NCBI GenBank assembly: GCA_951799445.1
Contig: OX637296.1
Location: 17,794,001 to 17,858,000 of the forward strand
Direction: 5' to 3'
Length of the DNA stretch: 64,000 nt
Source of the DNA: Pseudisothecium myosuroides
Taxonomy: Eukaryota; Streptophyta; Bryopsida; Hypnales; Lembophyllaceae
The notes below the pieces were generated by a model that worked only from the letters and a program-made list of their open reading frames with translations, was not told the DNA's origin and made no database searches. Shown here piece after piece: positions 41,144-54,027 of this stretch. The translations under genes and the position numbers were made by a program. Within the stretch, counting starts at the first letter, position 1. Every line of letters begins with the position of its first letter.

Positions 41144-42735
41144 GGCTCTTATTATGTCAAGCTCACATTGGCACATGGGTTTGAAACTCAAAAATTAGGC
41201 TCTTAGTAAGATAGAAGCACCAGTAACAGATCATTTAACCCCTAAAGGCCCAAGACATTTTCTGGCTCCGAAACCACTGAAAACTCTCATTTCTACTGCG
41301 ATCACTCCTTAAACCAAAAAGAGCTTTTTTTTAGAATCTAATTGTAGGATCTAGTAATTCACGTGTCTCAAATCATGTGGTAAAAATTTCATGAAGTTTG
41401 ACCGTACGGATTGGAAGATATTAGCGTTTGAAGTTGGAAAAAGAAGTTTTTTTGAACTCTGGATTGCAATTTCAGATGACTTTGACGGCCATTTGTGGAT
41501 TTTTTTTACACTACACACCGTAAAGTTAAAATTTTTTATGTTGAACATTTGAGTTGAGAGTCGGGGAAAAAAATTTCAGAATGTCAAAACTTGATTTTCA
41601 CATATAAAAAAATTATTAAGTAGAAGTAGGTCCAAAATTGAACAAAACACTAAATCTTCAATAGCTCGTAGATGGAATTAAAAAACCATAATCCCAACGG
41701 TGGGATTGTTCTTGCAAACAAACTTAACCTTTTCAAAAAAAAAAAATTGAATTTTTTTGAAAATTGCATTCAAAAATGAATTTTATAAGTTGTTTTTTGA
41801 AGAAGACGCTTAGATTGCCCGAAAAACAAGATTGTCCATAACTTTCTCATTCTAAGTCCAAATAGAATGAATCAAAGCTTCAAATATAGACAAAAACATG
41901 ATCTTTGAGAAAAAAAATTAAAAAAAAAACAAACAATTTTTTAAAGTTTTTTTTTTCTGCCCGGCGAACTGCTTTTTTGACTTCGGGCGGCATAACTTTT
42001 TTTCCCGGGCACCGATTGAAAAAAATTATATTTTTGGAAAGCTAATGTAATTTCCTATCTTCAAAAAAAAATTCAAAAAATCAGGTCGAAATTTCAGGTC
42101 GCATGAGCCTGCCCGAAATCCCAAGTGTCCCCTGAGGGGACTTTGGGCCTTTAGGGGTTAAGCAATTTTGGAGTAGATTGTACGCAGTATGAGGTGATGG
42201 AAAATTTTTTTACATGTAAGAAGATAAGAAATATGGAGATAGCAAAATTTTCAGAATTTTATTCCCAAAATTGAAATTATTGTGAATTTTGGAAGCCAAA
42301 AAGTACTCTTCACCAATAGCCAATGTCTAGAGTCTTTCAATTCCAATCATAGCCAAACTACATTCTTGCTCACTACTTTGGGGGCATGTGTCATGACCTT
42401 ATTAGTCCCTACCTTGAAAAGGACAAAAAGTACACATTCCAAGCTTGAGTTCCAGTTTTGATTGGAAATAGCGCACCCTTCAAGTTGGATACTGGGCGTG
42501 ACCTATTACTAGTGCTTCTACCTTATGTCAAGCTCACATTCACAGGGATTCTACACTCAGAAATTAGGCTTCCAATTGTCAAAATTCAACCCACATAGGG
42601 TTTTTTAACTTGGAAATTAGACTCTATTTGTGAAATCACACCCACATGGATTCTAAACTTAGAATTAGGCTACTAATTTGTCAAATTCACATCCACATGG
42701 GTTCCTAAACTCAAAAATTAGGCTCTAGTGTTTAA
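41144..42735. repeat. Diverged tandem repeat of about 60 bp, split by the TTAA element
   Basis: Units containing AAATTAGGCT, then GTCAA, then CACATGGGTT recur about four times at 42530-42730, and a similar stretch lies at 41144-41215 (TTAGGCTCTTATTATGTCAAGCTCACATTG). The TTAA-flanked element at 41239-42157 lies between the two parts, consistent with insertion near or into the array. Confidence 0.5.
41239..42157. mobile_element. Inverted-repeat element flanked by TTAA, about 0.92 kb
   Basis: The ends are perfect 15-bp inverted repeats (CCCCTAAAGGCCCAA on the left, the inverse on the right). TTAA occurs exactly outside both (41235-41238 and 42158-42161). TTAA target sites are the hallmark of piggyBac-type transposition, and CCC at the tip also fits. 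No transposase is present, so this is a non-autonomous candidate. A decayed relative lies at 24642-25302 and interior matches at about 29.1 kb. Confidence 0.6.
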
Positions 42736-45700
42736 AAACACAATTTATGAGCAAAAAGTGGACCAACAAGGTCTCCTTGGGTTTTCCTGTCTTTCTAAAT
42801 GGTATATATGTGTGGAAAACATACCACCCATCAATCTAGGTACGGGCTTGTTCCAATCAAGACTAACCTTTTGGTTCCGACCCGCACCCTTAGGATGACT
42901 CGTAGCCAAGCCCTAGTTGGATTCAAAATGATCACTCGATGATGGGCATTATCCGGCCCTAGGGCCGGCCGGATTTGTCTTCCAACCTCCATAGGCACCA
43001 CGCGCCGCATGGTGCGGGCTTACGCCGCCCCTCAGGGCGCTTGTTTTTGTGGCTTTTGTCTTTTTCTTTTTGATCTCATCTGCCTAGGCCGCTTGCAGCT
43101 AAGTCCTTGTATTTTTATCTCGTGCAGTAAAACTTAACCTTTATTTGTGTCCAAAAAAAAAATGACTACTGGATGGCTTCACATTGAGTACTTGACTGGC
43201 TTTGGACTGAATGGGAAGGCTCAAGCCTTGTGGGCTCTCATTCTAGCCCAACTGGCCTAGTTTTTATACTTACTGGTCTGGTTTTCTAATACTTGTTGAA
43301 CTTTGGCTTTTTTGGCTATATCAACTTTCTAACACAAATTAAAACGGGACTTTTTGAGGTCCCTTTTGGAGAAAGCTCACACAAATAAAATATTACAAAT
43401 TTGCCTTAGGAGTGAAGCTTTGCCATATGGGAGGGGGTAGGCCTGAATTTTAAAACAAAAATGAACAGGGGATAGTTAGTACTAGGCTTGAAAAATGACA
43501 CCAAAAGCGATAGCTTCCCCGTATGGTGGGTTTGCACCAAAATGTAGGACAAGAATTCAAAGAGATTGGTTAGCACTTGGACCTTGAGAGTTTTGGTTCC
43601 AACCCAAACTTCTTCAAATGACAGTAACTCCAACACCTGGACCATGTATTCCCATGTCTAGGTTTTAGGGGGATTTTCTACAACCAAAATTGTGAGATCC
43701 CTCTCAAGAAGCTTGGTGGAATTGTTAGTAGACAAAAGACCCTCCAAACACAAGAAAATTTGACATTGTTAGTACTCAAACTCCAATACATCAACAAATA
43801 ACAAGGCTTTTCAAAGGGCCTCTACGTCCTTTAAAGTGAGCTTCAAACATGAACAAGAAAGGAGCAAAAGTTGATCCAAATGCAATTCAAACTCAAGTTT
43901 TTAGCAAAATGGCCAAAATTCAAACAACGCTAATGAATTTGGCAAATTAGGAAAATAAGAAAAGGGGTGCAAAGTGAGAAGAGGTGAGACCTTTTATACT
44001 TTTTCAAGGTCCCTCTCCCTTTCAAATTACCTAAAACTACCTAAAAAAAAATCAAAATAAACTGCAAATTACTTCAAATTCTAACCTATTATTATGATTG
44101 CTTAAACTTTTGGAGAATTGCTCCAAATGTCAAACGGATCGCCAAAAAAAATGGTACTAAAAAGGTGGAAAATCGCCTGAAAAATTCAAATAAAAAAAAT
44201 CATGGATGAAATTGCCAAATTTTGGATGAAAAATAAATTATGAATATGTGATATGTGCTAATATGATATTTTCTATCCAATATGTGGATGAATGTTGAAA
44301 TTTGGAGCACCACTATAACAATCAATATCGCCACTATGGCACTTCATTAAAAATGAAAAAAAAAACCTAAGTGCGAGTTTTCATGTTGAATTTGCACTAT
44401 TTGCGTGAGGATCTAAATTACTACCTCTTGATTTAATTCCTTCGGGAAGGAATCATTTCCATGCAAGAAAATTTGGGCGAACCAATTTCAATGTTGAGAT
44501 CTTGGCGTGTCTTTATGCTAAAAATACCTCTTTTCAACCTTTGATTGCACATGTTCTTGAAACAACAAGTTTTCATCTCCACGGTATAAAGTGACTTTTC
44601 CCAATTCTTACGAATTGGATGGTGACTTCTACAAGGATCATCCATAGAGATTCCTAGAACCTAGTAGGACATTTGACAACTTATACTACCATCTCATTTA
44701 TCCTACAACTTGTAACATGCACTCAGAGGTAAATCCAATAATAGTCTAATTTAAATGTTATTATATTATTTTGCTAGCATCACTTAATTCTATCTCAAGT
44801 TCCTAATCGACATTCTAAACACCTAATTAAACAATAGAAGTAGGAAATAGAAGTGCTTAGCGCACTTCTAAATTTTGAAAAAGTAACCCACCATATTTGT
44901 AGGGACTTCTACTAGTCACAATGCCAATACTCTTAGGTATTTTTTATTATAAAATCTAATAAAAATTAGGAAAAGCAAAAGCAAAAAAAATCTAGAAACC
45001 CAGGTGACAACTACAAGGCTCACAGGGAATAGCAATTTGCACCTTTATACTAGCTCAAGAGATTGACCTAAAAGCCATGCATCAATTGTTGCAACAAATG
45101 ATGTTGTTACATTTTTCCAATTTGCTACAACCCTTGCATTTTGTACACCTTTTTTTGGCAAAAGAATTATACATTGATTGCATTCGCCACAAACTACAAT
45201 TGATTCCTTGTTGGCTCATTTCAGTGACATTTATCTATATCAAATCCTTCACATCCGGATAATTAGGATTCTTCCAAATTAGGGTTTCAAGGATAATCGA
45301 TGTGAAATGGGTACAGCCCTGATAGCCATGGTCAGAGTATTCCAAATACTTCCATTATTTCATAGTAATATGCTAGTATACTTGATTCTATTTTGGCTCT
45401 TTTAGCCATTTCTTTGTAGCTAATCCATCACTATTGGTTAATAAGGGATTTCCAAATTAGGATTTCTAAAAGATCAACATACATTAGCAAGATTGCTACA
45501 ACTTCAATAGGCATGCATAGAATAAATTGACTCGATACTTCTATCAGTAGTTATGCAACAATTTATTCCATTAAAAACATTTTCATTTGGCTCCTTCTAA
45601 AATTTGTTGGCAAGCCATTTTAATGAAACTTGTGCCTAAAATTTCTCCAGTTGCGGGCCCACGAGCAATACCAACTAGTGGTGACTTTCTACTATGTTTT

Positions 45701-47037
45701 CAATTGTGTATTAGACCCTTTGACTAAGGGGGTGCTAGTATGTGAACTTGTGAGCCTCTATTTTTTTCATTTAGGGTTTGTGAATCTATTGGGGACCTAT
45801 GACCATGAAATTAAATGTAAGGATCTACAGTCCAAATGAGCAACAAATAAATATTTTGCTATGCAATTTTGTACCAAAAAACCGAAGCAATATAATTCCA
45901 AAAATTAAGATATAGTCAAAATAGATAATCTGTGTAAGCAAACACATGATGGAAATAGGTGTAGTGGTTTAGGGTGTCTCACTACAAAGCACATATAAAT
46001 GTAAACTGCAATACATCATAACACCATCATAGGGGTGATGTTTATGAAGTCTAAAATAGAAGAAGCAACAAAAGAGGCCGTAGAGTCGAACAAAAATCTG
46101 ATAACAAGTAAAGGCTCTAAACATTATGAGCACTAAATCATGAACAATGCTTTTGAATTTTGAATGATTAAGTGATCAATGTGGTCTTCATCATGGTCCT
46201 TTATATAAATTTAAATGATGAAATGGTCCACCTATTTTATTTTATGACTATGACTATACTTTTAAATAAAAACAAAAATATCTTGGACATAGAATATTTA
46301 AAACGAACATAGTAGTCATATATTATACACCAAATAAATGTATTAGCCCGTGTGACCTAAATGACCAATTTTCTAGTTGATTCCTCTTTTTTTTGAGTTA
46401 TCCTTTTTCAAATTTTATTTTCTTTGAAGATAAAAAAATAGACTATATAATAAATCCAATGGTAGTGGTTTCATTAAATTCCAAATTGAACTCCACTTTG
46501 TAGAATGTTATAAATTTTAGTGGTGTAGTGCAATTCAAGGCTCTCGATTTATTGTTCAATTTAAGTATAGGTTGAAGTTTTAGGCCACCAAATGGGATTG
46601 TTGCCACATAATACATAGGCAGATCCAATTTGAAGAACAAGACAATAAAAATCAAATATCAAATTATAAAAACAAACTAAGATATCATTTGACTCAGATG
46701 CATTGAGCTCAAAATAAGAATATACTTTAGGATTGTAAGATCTACAAAGTGATAGAGAAATTGAAGGTGGATAAGATGAAACATTAGCTAATGCTAAATC
46801 TTTAGCATGAACAGGGAGCCTCCAATTACTTAGAAAGGGACTTCTAAAAAATCCAGGCTGCTAATGAAAAGGTAAATTCTACTTTAGCAATGTATTTATT
46901 CAAGTGCAAAAAACAAACCATATATCAAAGTATATAGTAACAAATTAAAATACAAAGTATAGAATTTACAACTAAAGTTGTTGAAAAAAATATATAAATA
47001 AAACTTACTCACATAAGTCAAGTAGCGCAATGTTAGT
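42736..47037. other. No gene seen; repeat-rich intergenic
   Basis: A GC-richer island at about 42880-43130 (GGGCCGGCCGGATTTG, CACGCGCCGCATGGTGCGGG) ends in a run of A at about 43152. It may be the 3' end of an old retroelement, but no coding sequence supports that. The remainder is AT-rich with short accidental frames. Confidence 0.35.
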
Positions 47038-48335
47038 CACTACTAGAAAATTCAGTGTCCGATTCAACAGGAAAATAACAAAATATATGTTGATTAGAAA
47101 ATTCAATGTCCAATTCAACAAAAAATCAAAAAATATATGTTGATTTGGACAATAGATTAGGACATTTTGGTTTGGACAATAATCAACACTTTTATGATGA
47201 TTTTTTTATAAATTTGGTCAAAATTAAAAAAATAAATTACTATTTGAAAATCCGCCACGTAAGCAAATCTTGCCACGCAGACAAAACTACCTTGTCAGCA
47301 AACCCACCACACAAGTTAGACTGCCACATAAGTAGTCGGCACATCAATGCCAAATGATTAATTAATTTTTTTGAAAATTAATTAATTAATAATTCAATTC
47401 AATTAATATTTAATTAAAATGTAATTTATAAAAATTCAGCATTGTATTCAAATGTTCAATTATATTTTACAATTGAACTTTGAATACCACTTACCTTGAT
47501 GTTTGAAACAAGAGAAGACAAGCTCTTTATACTAGTGAGATGGTAGGAGGTAAGACAACCGATACGGAATATGTGAATTAGGATAAGTAAGAGCTCTACT
47601 ACTCATAGTTAAGCCCAAAGTAGGAATTGTGGTTAAAAAGTGAAATTTCAAACCTCATTTAGGTAGTGTAGAATAGGATTTTTGGAAATGAATATTGGCT
47701 TTATTTTACAACTTTCCGTAGTTCAAAGTTTTTTGAAAAAAATTATTTTACTATGCTAAAATGAGGTCTAAAATTCGACTTTACACACAATTCCTACATT
47801 TTGATAATGAGCAGTGAAGCTCTCATCTTCAAATTGTCCCATATCCTTTGAGGATTCGTGACAAACAATAGATTTAATTATAGAAACGACCTATCTACCC
47901 TATACATTCACTACATGTCAATGAAGTAAGTCCTTCACCATACTATTTAAAAATTACTTGATGGTAAATAGTCATTGGATTCTATTTTGGACTTTCTTGC
48001 TACTATTGAACATTTTCATTTTTTACAACATCTTGGTTGTTTAATTTTTCCTAAATTTGGCAATTTTTCTTATTCATTTTATTCATTTTTTGGCTTACTT
48101 TTGAATAATTATTTTTTGCCGACCCTGCCCTACTTCTATAATATGTGTGAAAATAAAAATGATGTTTAGAAGATTGCCAAATCAACTGAGCAAATTTTTT
48201 ATTTTGTTAAAACAACAAAATTATATTGATTGATGTTTAGAAGACTGCCAAATCAAGTAAGCCCAAAACAAAATTGTTGTAATCAACGTAGATGTATTGA
48301 TTATCTGTTAATTAGGGCCCTTTTTTCTTGTAGTG
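47038..48335. mobile_element. CACTA-type non-autonomous element, 1.3 kb
   Basis: The left end is CACTACTAGAAAATTCAG and the right end is the inverse of CACTACAAGAAAAAAGGGCC. Both are flanked by AGT (47035-47037 and 48336-48338), the 3-bp duplication expected of CACTA elements. The inner half contains a copy of the F2 foldback repeat (about 47505-47980). No transposase frame is evident. Confidence 0.65.
47505..47980. repeat. Foldback repeat F2, copy 1 (nested)
   Basis: Related to 50070-50750: shared CAAGCTCTTTATAC, AAAGTAGGAATTGTG, ATTATTTTACTATG, TTTTGATAATGAGCAGT and TGTCAATGA. The CCTCATTT segment near 47660 pairs with AAATGAGGTCT near 47760, so it folds back on itself. This copy has lost part of one arm. 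Confidence 0.6.
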
Positions 48336-48339
48336 AGTA

Positions 48340-48998
48340 TTGTAGATTACAATACATGTAGAGGCATTCATGTCTGCCACAATACCATCTACAAGGCTCA
48401 AGCAATGAAAAAAAAGCTCCATGAGAACCTTAAACTCCTCTTTAGCACACCTCCATGGCTTGCCATCTCTCTTTCCATATAATTAGGTTGTAGTAATAGA
48501 ATTGAAGAAAACGCCGTTTGTGGCTAAAACAACCTCGAGAATTGACGGATTTGTAGTAATCACAAGCTCTTGAGGCAATGATTCAAACCAAACAAGCTTT
48601 AGAGACTAAGAAGTCAAATGAAATGAAAATTGATAAAGAAACTGAAGGATTATCAGTTAACTTCATGAAATACTGCCAGCATATTGCAACATCCCCTTTG
48701 ACTTCCAAAATAATCCTTTAAACAACATAATGTCATATGAAGTTGTCCGCACAATCTTAGTTGATGCTTGCAAACAGTGGTTGTTATCCCATACCATAAA
48801 CATTTTGTGAGAGAAAACTTTGGAATCTTCATTATTTTCCAATTTTTTATAAAATGCAATATTTGTTCGCACCCAATTGGCACTCCACAATTTAATAATA
48901 TCATTTGTGATATCTATTGTCTTCCCTTCATTGTTTACTAGAGCCACATAGAAAATTCCATTTTTCTTCCATATAACGACAAGTAACAAAGTGTACAA
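48340..48998 (-). pseudogene. Transposon-derived coding remnant (N-terminal part)
   Basis: An open stretch (48998-48663) reads FYVALVNNEGKTIDIT, then KLWSANWVRTN and KMFMVWDNNHCLQA. Further on, in another frame, it reads KPWRCAKEEFKVLMELFF and LVDGIVADMNAST. These resemble a repeated transposase-like protein I recall from non-seed plant genomes; that recognition is from memory and tentative. The frame is broken, and the coding trace stops at the edge of the CACTA element. Confidence 0.4.
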
Positions 48999-49559
48999 CT
49001 AGATTCATGACATCATTCTTCAAAAAAAGGCTTTACAATTGGCAAAAAAATTATATGATATAAAGAAATGATTTTTTATTTTGCCCTTAGTTGATATCTC
49101 AACTACTCAAGACAAGAAAAAATCTTCATTGTTTCCTTCTTCAAAAAGCCATGCAATTGTAATTCTAGCTACTCTTGAGAAAGAAGCTAAAGTGCAACAT
49201 CTTATCTTTATGCTTTTGGATCAACTTGAGTCAACATCTTTGAAATGGGGTTCAAATGTAATCAATTTTCATTCACAAAGAAAATTGACTAACATAATCC
49301 AAAAATAAAATGTGAATCACATCCAATTCAAATACCTTTATTTGTATTGGATGAAGTTGGAATATAGCCTCGCTGCTAACGGCTAATCAGTAGTAATAAG
49401 CAACTTATACTAGTCAAATTTCCTAAGAACCTAAACAAACATAAAGGTCTAGCACTTGATACTTAGATCTTAAGAAATGAATTTCTTTCAATCTAACTCA
49501 AAATTTAAAAAAAGGTTCTAGTTTGTGTATATGTATTGTACAATATGTAATTCAACATA

Positions 49560-49910
49560 GCAGCCATTAACGGTTGTCCATTGAGAAAACCAAAGAAATT
49601 GCAGCATTTGACCAAATCCTAGCATATGGTGCAAGCAAATTTGAATACAAAAAGCATGGTTGTTAACGGTTGTCCATTAGGGAGACCCAAAAAATTGCAA
49701 CATTTAACCAGTTTTTAGCATATATTGGAAGCAACCCTAAATATATGGCCGTTAATGGTTGTGCACTAGGAATGCAAAAGAAATAGCAACATTTAATTAA
49801 TTCCTAGCATATATTGGAAGCAAACTTGAATCCAAAAAAGCATGCCGTTGTTAACAGCTGTCCATTGGGAAGGCAAAAAATATTTATTTTATCAAATTGT
49901 AGCCTATATT
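49560..49910. repeat. Tandem repeat, four units of about 80-106 bp
   Basis: Units carry TTAACGGTTGTCCATT (49567, 49673, variant 49752, variant 49851) followed by AAATTGCAACATTTAA and CCTAGCATATATTGGAAGCA. Spacing varies by indels. It lies in non-coding AT-rich sequence. Confidence 0.75.
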
Positions 49911-50069
49911 GTATTTGGATAGAAGGTTTGGCAATTTGATTTAAGCTCTAAATAAACTTTGGCACTTTAAAATATTATTTTTTGAAAAATTCAACATTCA
50001 AATCAAATTGGATATAAAGTCAACCACCTCTATCACATAGATTCAAAAGCCACTTATTGTGAGTATACC

Positions 50070-50750
50070 AAAAGAAAAGGCAAGCTCTTTATACAAGTGG
50101 GATAATAGGAAGTAAAACAATCTATGTGGGATATCTAAGTTAGGATTATTAGAAGCTCAACTGCTCATACTTAGTTAAGTTGAAAGTAGGAATTGTGTTC
50201 AATGTAGAACTTCAGACCTCATTTTGGCATAATAAAATAATTTTTTTCAAAAAAACTTTGAACCAAGAAAAGTTGATAAATCAAGTTAAATTTCATTTCC
50301 AAAAACTCTTTTCAGATTTTGAGCATCCAATCAATAGTTATGGACAAAATTTAGAAAGGGGTTGGAAAGGACATTTTCTTTGACATTTTGAAACATTCTC
50401 TCTGAAATTTGTCCATAAATTTTTTTTGAAGGTTTAAAATCACAAACGAATTTTCAAAGATAAAAGTGAGCTTGATTTACCAACTTTTTTAAGTTCAAAG
50501 TGTTTTGAAAAAAATTATTTTACTATGCCAAAATGAGGTCTTAAGTTTTACATTGAATACAATTCCTAAGTTTTGATAATGAGCAGTCAAGCTCTCATCT
50601 TCAAATCATCCCACACCCAGTGAGGATTTATGACAGACAATGAATTTTATTATAAAAAAACCCTCTCAACTTATCAATTTTACTAAATGTCAATGATGTA
50701 ATTCCTTCATTTCACCATCAAAAAATTTATTGATGGTAGGTGGTCAAATG
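50070..50750. repeat. Foldback repeat F2, copy 2
   Basis: Arms of about 150 bp (about 50125-50285 and 50470-50635) are inverted copies, sharing GACCTCATTTTGGCATA and AAAATAATTTTTTTCAAAA. The outer parts match copy 1 inside the CACTA element. It has no coding capacity. Confidence 0.65.
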
Positions 50751-50862
50751 ATAGTTGATGTTTGATTCAATGACTTGTTATTAGATTCTTTGGATTTTGG
50801 ATAAACCATCTTTGCATTTATTTGTAGATTTTGTTGTTTGGTCTAAGAATTAGCAAAATATT

Positions 50863-51974
50863 TTGGTCCTTTTTTTTGTTAATATAAGCCGAACCTGCTA
50901 TCCGAGTATGGTATTACCTCATGTGATGGCAAGCAAGGAATTTCTTGACTCAATGTTTATTCACAATGAACTCGAACCAAAGGAGATGCTCCACAATGAT
51001 GCATTAGAGACTGTCATAGATAATTTTCAAATCCTTAGCTTGCCCAATGTATGCAACATGAGAGTTATCTTCTTTTTGAACAACAACAAGGGTGGTGGCA
51101 AGATTGATCATATTCCTAATATAAAGGGATGTGTCGGCAAAATGAATATACCCACCATAGTGTATTTTTGGGACAAGGAATAAAGAAGGTCTATTTGTTC
51201 AAGATGCTTGTGGATGGACCTAGGAGTGGAGTCAATCTCATATGACAGATGCAACCAAGTAGTGACCTCAAAAATTGCTTTGTCATATTTGATCATGTGA
51301 AGAGGGTGAAATCAAGGACAACTATTGCTTGTCATGTCTATGACTACTTATTGCAAAAGTCATGACCATTGCCGTTTGTGATAAGTAGACTAAGGGCATC
51401 AAAGGCCAGCTCATTTTTGGTGTTGTTTAAATAAGGTCATATAGAAAATGGGGTGTCGGATCCAACCTTCAAGGGCTTCTTGTGAGATAGTGCTCAAGCC
51501 AACTTTAATGTAAGTCACATTGTGTATAGGTTGGAGGGTCTATCTGTTCCAGTGGTAGATTGTGAAAGGACTTGCTTGTTCTACTAGACAACAAATATGC
51601 ACAAGAATACAGAAAAGCTAATCGCCAAAGAATTCTAGAACCAACATATCTGACTCTATCACTACAAGAGAAAGGGGTGTTTTAAGTAGTGTCCTAGACA
51701 TCACGTCTTTCAAGTAACGTCTTTTAAGTAAGTTTTTAAGTAAAATTTTACTAAAAAGATTGTCTTTTTAGTTAAATTTTACTTAAAAACTTACTTAAAA
51801 GACGTTACTTAAAAGACGTGATGTCTAGGACACTACTTAAAACACCCCTTTCTCTTGTAGTGTATAGGCAGTACAAGGATGCAACATTGATGTCTAAAGT
51901 GGATAAGATGTATCTAGAAATCAGAGGTTGCTGGTATTTCTTTAGAACTGCATCTAAATTGGCAATTCATTGAA
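50863..51974 (+). pseudogene. Decayed transposase-like gene interrupted by a MITE
   Basis: From about 51350 a single frame reads KVMTIAVCDK, KWGVGSN, DSAQANFNVSHIVYR, LSVPVVDCERTCLFY and NTEKLIAKEF with five or more stops, then resumes after the MITE as QYKDATLMSKVDKMYLEIRG. The MTIAVCD...DSAQANxN...ERTCLFxW arrangement recalls a repetitive transposase-like family in non-seed plants (from memory; database search needed). A 106-codon open frame just upstream (50863-51183) may be part of the same element. Stops and the inserted MITE show it is inactive. Confidence 0.5.
51660..51862. mobile_element. Foldback CACTA-type MITE, copy 2
   Basis: A 203-bp element beginning CACTACAAGAGAAAGGGGTG and ending with the inverse. 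A TAT duplication (51657-51659 and 51863-51865) flanks it. The two halves are almost perfectly complementary, including AAGTAACGTCTTTTAAGTAA and AGTAAAATTTTACT. It is inserted in the decayed transposase-like frame. Confidence 0.85.
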
Positions 51975-52125
51975 ATGAGGAAGGACTCTCATTTTAGCAC
52001 TTTTGATATTGTTAGGGGAGTGGATTCATAGAAATGGTATGATTTTTACACTCATTTCTTTTATCTACTTCTTATTCTAAACCCTAAAATGCAAACTATT
52101 TGAATAATGACTTCATTCATCATCT

Positions 52126-52467
52126 TTGCGAGCTAAGGAACTAGCAGACATTCCAAGTTCCCAACATGCAATTTGGCACAAACAGTGCAAAACAAGTGGA
52201 TATGGGCTTTTAGGAAACGATGACATCACCAAGTTTAGAACCTGCGGTTTGTCAATAGTTATCATGAGGTTATCGTACGTTGTTTCATGGGTTTGCAAGT
52301 TAAAATACAATGGGGATCCTTTTGGAAAAGGCCCCTCTAAAGAGAAGTTGAAATTGAAGAGAGCTATGGCATTTAGAGATGGAAAGAAAATTGTAGACTC
52401 ACTTAGTGAATTGAAGACATCTATACTCAAATTCCGCACTTGGAGAGGAAGAGGCATTTGGGTCTAG
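52126..52467 (+). CDS. Hypothetical 113-residue frame, probably transposon-derived
   Basis: An intact frame (MRAKELADIPSSQHAIWHKQ onward) lies just downstream of the decayed transposase-like gene and on the same strand. It is Lys-rich at the end (GKGPSKEKLKLKRAMAF), with no domain I can name. It may be a C-terminal or second-gene fragment of the same element. A minus-strand frame of equal length overlaps it, so coding status is uncertain. Confidence 0.25.
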   Translation: MRAKELADIPSSQHAIWHKQCKTSGYGLLGNDDITKFRTCGLSIVIMRLSYVVSWVCKLKYNGDPFGKGPSKEKLKLKRAMAFRDGKKIVDSLSELKTSILKFRTWRGRGIWV

Positions 52468-52469
52468 CA

Positions 52470-54027
52470 AAAGAAAATGGAATCTTTCGATTGGTTCTGA
52501 AGGTGATTTTCATCACCCTGACAAGGTTAACTTCTCTCATCTTCGGGTTCAAACTAGATCGGCCATTGCTAGAGTGCAACTCGGGGCTACAATGAGGAGT
52601 TTGACACACTCATGCCCCATATTTGATTTGTGATAGAAACGGATTACAATACATTGAAAGCTTTTCAGGCTTTTAAATCTAAAATCTAAAATCATGGGTC
52701 CTATGATAATAGGTCATATTTTTCTAAATATAATGAATTTTGTTAAAAAAAACATCAATTTTTTAACTTTTTAACCAAAAAAATTTAGAAATTACATCAT
52801 GTTTTAAATTTCTAAGCTCTATACTCACACAATCTTTGTTCACCGCTCTTAGCTTACGCTTACACACTCACATCCTAGCATTGTTGCCAAAGGCTCTAAA
52901 TCATTGTTGACCCATCAATAAAATCTCATGTGGGGTAAGAAAAAAATGATCCATTTTACACACAAAGGAACTAAAATAACTCAATTGTGCATGATTTCTT
53001 CTTTCTATTGTGTTATTTTGTTGTCTTTCTCAATATTTTCAATATGATTCATTTCAATCCATGTAGATAAGTTTAATTAAAGGCTCCATCAAATACAACA
53101 TATGATGTTGTTTTGTACCTAGGTTCTTGGATCCTATTTTTTATAGTCAAGAAGCTCTAAGTTAGTAAAAGTCCTAAAGATGTAGTTCATCTACTGTTAT
53201 GAGTGATATGGATGTGTAGATGGACTAGTTGATGTTTTGCAAGTCCTTTTTGATTTAAAAAATCTAAATCTAATATTATAGATCATAGATTAAACTTAAA
53301 TTTATTAAAAATTCAATTGTTCATTTGTTTTATGAAATTTTGGTCAATTTTTTGGCATTCAGTTCTACAGTGAATTTGTATTGGATTGTTCCAAATTTTA
53401 AATCATACTACCGTAAAATACAAAGGAAACAAGGGTCTTTTTCAAAAATAGAGGGAGTATTATAAAACTATGTGCAAATGTGCAATTATCATTCATCTTT
53501 ACTGCTACTAAATTAATTATCAAGATTTTATGATAGTGAAAATATTAATTTATTGAATTTTTACTTTTAGGATTCACGATAAATAAATTTATTCAATTAA
53601 TGCAAGAGCTCAAATAATTCCTTTGAAATTCAATATCTCTCACTCCATCAAAAAAAGCCATCGACAATTGTTTATACCATCACCAAACCATGGTTTAAGA
53701 AATAACCAATAATGAAAAGGAAAATAAATCCCATAATATATTATCTGAAATGATATTCTAGACATTAATTGAGAAGGGTTTTATTTTCAAAAAAGCGTTC
53801 TTGTGAAGAACATGGGTGGTTGTAAGAAAATTGTCCATTTTTGTTCTATTTTGGCCTTTCTCAGCCTTTGGGGGGGGGGGCGGGGGAGTACCATAAAATT
53901 AGAATTTTTTTTTTAATATTAAAAATATGATCAATGTATACACCTGCAAAAAGAAGGTACCCTGTGAAGGAAAAGCACAAAAAAATTCTCTAAGTAGGAG
54001 AACTAGAAAAGTGCAGAATTGGTAGAA
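52470..54027. other. No gene seen; AT-rich, with a G-rich run
   Basis: A run of ten G, then CGGGGG, lies at about 53870-53887. A sequence ending AGAGGGAGTATTATAA near 53450 resembles a mariner-type MITE border without a detected partner. Confidence 0.35.

Noticed and set aside
42880..43161. LINE or SINE 3' end with poly(A)
   Set aside because: Only a GC-rich patch and a run of A are visible; no reverse transcriptase, polymerase III boxes or target duplication could be shown.
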